Part shown: positions 60,992-64,000 of the stretch, one piece after another | How positions within the stretch are numbered: the first letter of the stretch is position 1 | Layout of the letters: every line of letters starts with the position of its first letter | DNA from: Pisaster brevispinus | Taxonomy: Eukaryota; Echinodermata; Asteroidea; Forcipulatida; Asteriidae | Length of the DNA: 64,000 nucleotides | Assembly: GCA_023634235.1 (NCBI GenBank) | Contig: JAMKCF010000023.1 | Coordinates: 1,649,001 to 1,713,000, forward strand | Reading direction: 5' to 3' | Notes under the pieces: generated by a model | What the model saw: only the letters and a program-made list of their open reading frames with translations | What the model was told of the DNA's origin: nothing | The model's database searches: none | Program-made: the position numbers and the translations under genes

Positions 60992-61839
60992 TCGTCGCCG
61001 TTTTCACGAAGTGGCGAATCCGCCCAAGCAGCTGAAACACAACGTTTCGAGAAAAAGGCTTTTGAAGTTATTAACATTTTTAAAAAGTGTTTTCGTCGGT
61101 CTTTTAATAGAAAATGTAACATATTTTCAGTTGGTAGTGTAGTGTACAAGTTACCTTACATGACCAGACACTTATTTCTTTACATTTATGCTCTTTAAGA
61201 AAGCTGTTAGGTTCCCGTATTCGCCGGTTCGATTGTGAAAACGCACCAACCGCAGCACCCCCATACAACACACGCAAAAGGCGCGCGGATTCGCCAGTTC
61301 GTGAAAACGCAATTTGCATATGCCTATGATTCGCCACACACAGGGTCGGATTCGCCAGTTCGTGAAAACGCAAAATGCGTGTCAACACCGATTCGCCACC
61401 CACATACAGCTAGCCTTTAGTCAAGTCGCGCGCGCGCCACCCTAGACTTCACACACACACAAATACCAGTGCTCGCGTTGGTCTTGTTTGTACGTGTATC
61501 TGTGGGTGGTGCGCGCGCCTTAACTAAAGACTACCACGCACAGTGGGAGGCTTTAATACACGTTCCATGGGGAACGAGGTGACAACTCAACACGCGCTTT
61601 GTAATACAATTTAACCCTGGGGGAAAGGTTATTCGCCAGTTCGTGAAAACGCAAAACAGGGAATGCAGTGATTCGCCATTTTTTGTAATTAGCGTAATTA
61701 GTAAAGTATACATTTTCAAGACTTGAAATTTTGCAGAAATGTTGAGGACACCAAATACATTTAGAAAATGTAAAAAAAAAAAAAAATGCCCCAACGCATC
61801 ATTTTGGACGGATTCGCCACTTCGTGAAAACGGCGACGA
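60992..61839. mobile_element. 848-bp terminal-inverted-repeat element with repeated subterminal motif
   Basis: The ends are perfect 31-bp inverted repeats: TCGTCGCCGTTTTCACGAAG followed by TGGCGAATCCG, and its reverse complement at 61809-61839. TA flanks both ends, and the empty site at 5990 in the left block copy has a single TA; a 4-bp ATAT reading is also possible. The inner TIR sequence ATTCGCCASTTCGTGAAAAC recurs several times inside (near 61218, 61291, 61348 and 61630, with partial copies near 61327, 61389 and 61670). No transposase frame is present, so it is non-autonomous. Confidence 0.9.
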
Positions 61840-63135
61840 TATGCATTAAAGATCTTGTATGTAGCATCTATGGTTCTCAAGATATGAAATTTTCAAATTA
61901 TTTAAGGTTTTTTTAACGTAATGACGTAATCAATGGCGTCATCATTCCAAAAAATTGCGGTTTCATCTACTCACTAAGATCTTTGTACATGGTAAGTTTC
62001 AAGTTTCAATTCATTTTCATTATTGAGTTAATCGACCGACAATTTTCGAAGGAAGAAAACGACGAAAAAAAAAGAAAAAAAGAAACAGAACAAAAACAAT
62101 AGTTGTTCGGGCGCTATTGCCCGATCGCCTCAAAACGAACAAAAACAAAGAGTTGTTCGAGATACATGCCAGAACACCTAATAAAAATAATAATAATACC
62201 AGGATTTGTGTGTTTGTAAAATTTAAAACATGAATAGTGGGTAAATATGAAAGTTAAATGAAACAACATATATCATTATGAAAACAAAAACAATTAAATA
62301 AAGTTTTACAAATCATGCTTTATTTGAACTTCCGATTTGGACAGGAAGCGAGGTCAAATCAGGTCAATACAAAATGTCAAGAATGTACAAACATGAAACT
62401 TTCACAAACAGTGCAAAGATTTAAATCATGATAGCTATTCCCCATGGAAAATCTAATCGTGATTCCGTCAGGATAAAGAAATCCTGGCGGTATCCCAGTT
62501 TCTTACATACAACATTTATACACAAGAATCGCACCAACCTAACGAGTACCGTGCAAGAGCGGAATTCCTCTAGTGTCTATTGAATTACTAACAAAACAGT
62601 AGAGATCAGTGGAACAATCAGTCATCATTCTCCAACTTTGTTTTGGTGGACTGGTGTGAATGGCTGAGTGCCAACATTTCCTTTCACAGTTGAACGACTT
62701 TCAGCACAGTATCGCAGTAGCCGATCAAATTTTAAGTAGTATCAGTAGCCATGGCGACTGAATGGATGTAGGAGTTGCAGGACATTCTTACCAGTTGACC
62801 CCGTCCCCATACAATAAAGTACTTTCTGTCTCGTTACATTTTAAGTGATATATAACAGCAACAATTGATGACCTCTGTGTAGATGCCAGTTTAGGTTTTA
62901 GACTGGTTTTAGACTGGTTTTAGACAGTTAACATTTACAAACATGGATACTTTTTGAGGCTTTGCATGGTGAGGTATCAATGTGTATTTGGTTTGCGGTA
63001 ACACCATGTGTATATCTTCTAGCTATGTAGATTCGTATTTGCAAGACATAGTTCTCTAAAAACAAATCTACATAGCTAGTAGATATACACATGGTGTAAC
63101 CGCAAACTGAATATACATTACATACATGTACTTAC

Positions 63136-63303
63136 CCAAAAGTCCCTTGCTAGCCTTCATTTTGTAGATTTCAGGTAGTGACACCAGGAGGTTTCCCATA
63201 CCGTGCTCAGTGAAAACTGTTACAGTTATGCCATCCTGACAGCTGAACACAATGTGTTGACTATCTTTCTTCTTCTTCACTAAACACATGTCAAGCAGGT
63301 ATC
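63136..63303 (-). CDS. Gene B exon: VWD domain, C-terminal part
   Basis: Appears identical in sequence to the gene A exon 7343-7510, with the same splice sites. It encodes YLLDMCLVKKKKDSQHIVF and on to KASKGLLG. Phase 1 out joins the exon at 56990-57121 across a ~6-kb repeat-filled intron. Exons upstream of this point (NIDO, AMOP and the start of VWD) are not in the window on this side. It is the hinge that identifies the two gene halves as the same gene family member. Confidence 0.9.
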
Positions 63304-63564
63304 CTTGGAACAAAAACAGAAAACAAAATACGCGTTTTTAATACTCGACATAAAACCAAAGTAATGATATGATCAAATTTGTTAACTTTTTAATCTGAAA
63401 ATCTAAAAGATATGTGACTGTGCATGTAATTGTTGTACTCTGGATAGGTTTCAGAAAGGTTTCAGAAAGGACCAATTTCAGTGTTTATTCTAACTTCATA
63501 ACATATTGATATCAATGTTTTACTATCATCTTTGATGAGGCTTTTATGGGGCGCCGTTTATGAC

Positions 63565-63955
63565 TTTATTACGAAACTCTTATATATAGAACGAAACCAA
63601 TATATAAAGAACGAAACAAATATATGTAGAACGAAACCAAAATATAAAGAACGAAACCAAAATATATAGAACGAAACCAATATATATAGAACGAAACCAA
63701 AATAAATAGAACGTAACAAAATAACTATAGACCGAATCAAATATATAGAATGAAACCAATATAAATAGAACGAAACAAATATATATATGCCGAATAAGTA
63801 TATGGAATGAAACAAATAAATATATAGCCCGAATAAAGTATATGGAACGAAAGCGATATATATATAACGAAACAAAAATATAAAACAAAAAATATATAGA
63901 ACGAAACAAAAATAATTATATAGAACGAAACAACAATATATAGAACGAAGCGCCG
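63565..63955. repeat. AT-rich ~18-22-bp minisatellite
   Basis: Degenerate head-to-tail units of the form TATATAGAACGAAACCAA repeat some 20 times. It is bounded by GC-rich ends (GGGGCGCCGTTTATG near 63548 and GCGCCGCCGACGACG near 63949). The long open frames across it are products of the periodicity. Confidence 0.9.
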
Positions 63956-64000
63956 CCGACGACGATTAAGGGCCAGGCCGCAATATTTACAGAACGAAAG

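Larger units (their letters stand above)
59307..63542. repeat. Duplicated block, right copy, with two later insertions
   Basis: Homologous to 5318-7745. Relative to that copy it has a 1037-bp insertion (59584-60620), an 848-bp insertion (60992-61839) and a small deletion near 62096. It ends at a new junction near 63542, where a minisatellite begins. It contains the gene B VWD exon. Confidence 0.93.

Noticed and set aside
63558..63909. Tyr/Phe/Ile-rich open frames of 105-109 codons
   Set aside because: They are translations of the AT-rich minisatellite in two frames.

Overview
The window is eukaryotic, from a multicellular animal. Genes are split into short exons with GT/AG borders, introns are packed with SINEs, LINEs, LTR and DIRS elements, and the one recognisable host protein combines NIDO, AMOP, VWD, EGF and HYR domains. 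I think an invertebrate deuterostome (echinoderm-like) is most likely from the domain mix and repeat flavour, but the species is not provable from the sequence.

Host genes. All host exons lie on the minus strand and belong to an SUSD2/MUC4-like membrane glycoprotein. Gene A (16943 down to 7343) contributes the end of NIDO, AMOP and most of VWD in six exons with matching splice phases; its first exons and its 3' half are not seen. Gene B (63303 down to 46257) contributes the last VWD exon, the post-VWD region, a cadherin-like/Ig-like segment, an EGF pair, an HYR domain, and a final exon with a transmembrane helix, a short tail and a stop. The VWD exon 7343-7510 recurs unchanged at 63136-63303 inside a duplicated block (5318-7745 and 59307-63542). 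The window therefore holds either the 5' half of one tandem paralogue and the 3' half of the next, or two haplotypes joined head to tail across the assembly gap. Together the two halves spell one coherent protein. Two decayed exons (HYR at 48042-48253, NIDO-like near 37745-37975) show past exon loss.

Mobile and repetitive DNA. 1-5320 is a nearly complete DIRS-type tyrosine-recombinase retrotransposon (gag-like, RT, RNase H, linker, recombinase), in the sense direction of gene A; a decayed recombinase relic sits at 48855-49305. A 100-base N gap (19608-19707) is followed by about 14 kb of a nearly pure 31-bp satellite (19708-33703), which abuts a decayed Ty3/gypsy integrase. Next come a sense LINE fragment, an (AAT)n tract and an antisense L2/CR1-like LINE (to about 36590). 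The right copy of the duplicated block carries a 1037-bp solo-LTR-like insertion and an 848-bp terminal-inverted-repeat element that the left copy lacks, so their empty sites can be read directly. A dispersed module, containing an inverted ETS-like pair, a DR4 nuclear-receptor-like repeat and often TGACGTCA, recurs about 15 times.

No prokaryotic genes, CRISPR arrays or rRNA genes were seen. The tRNA-like sequences are SINE heads.
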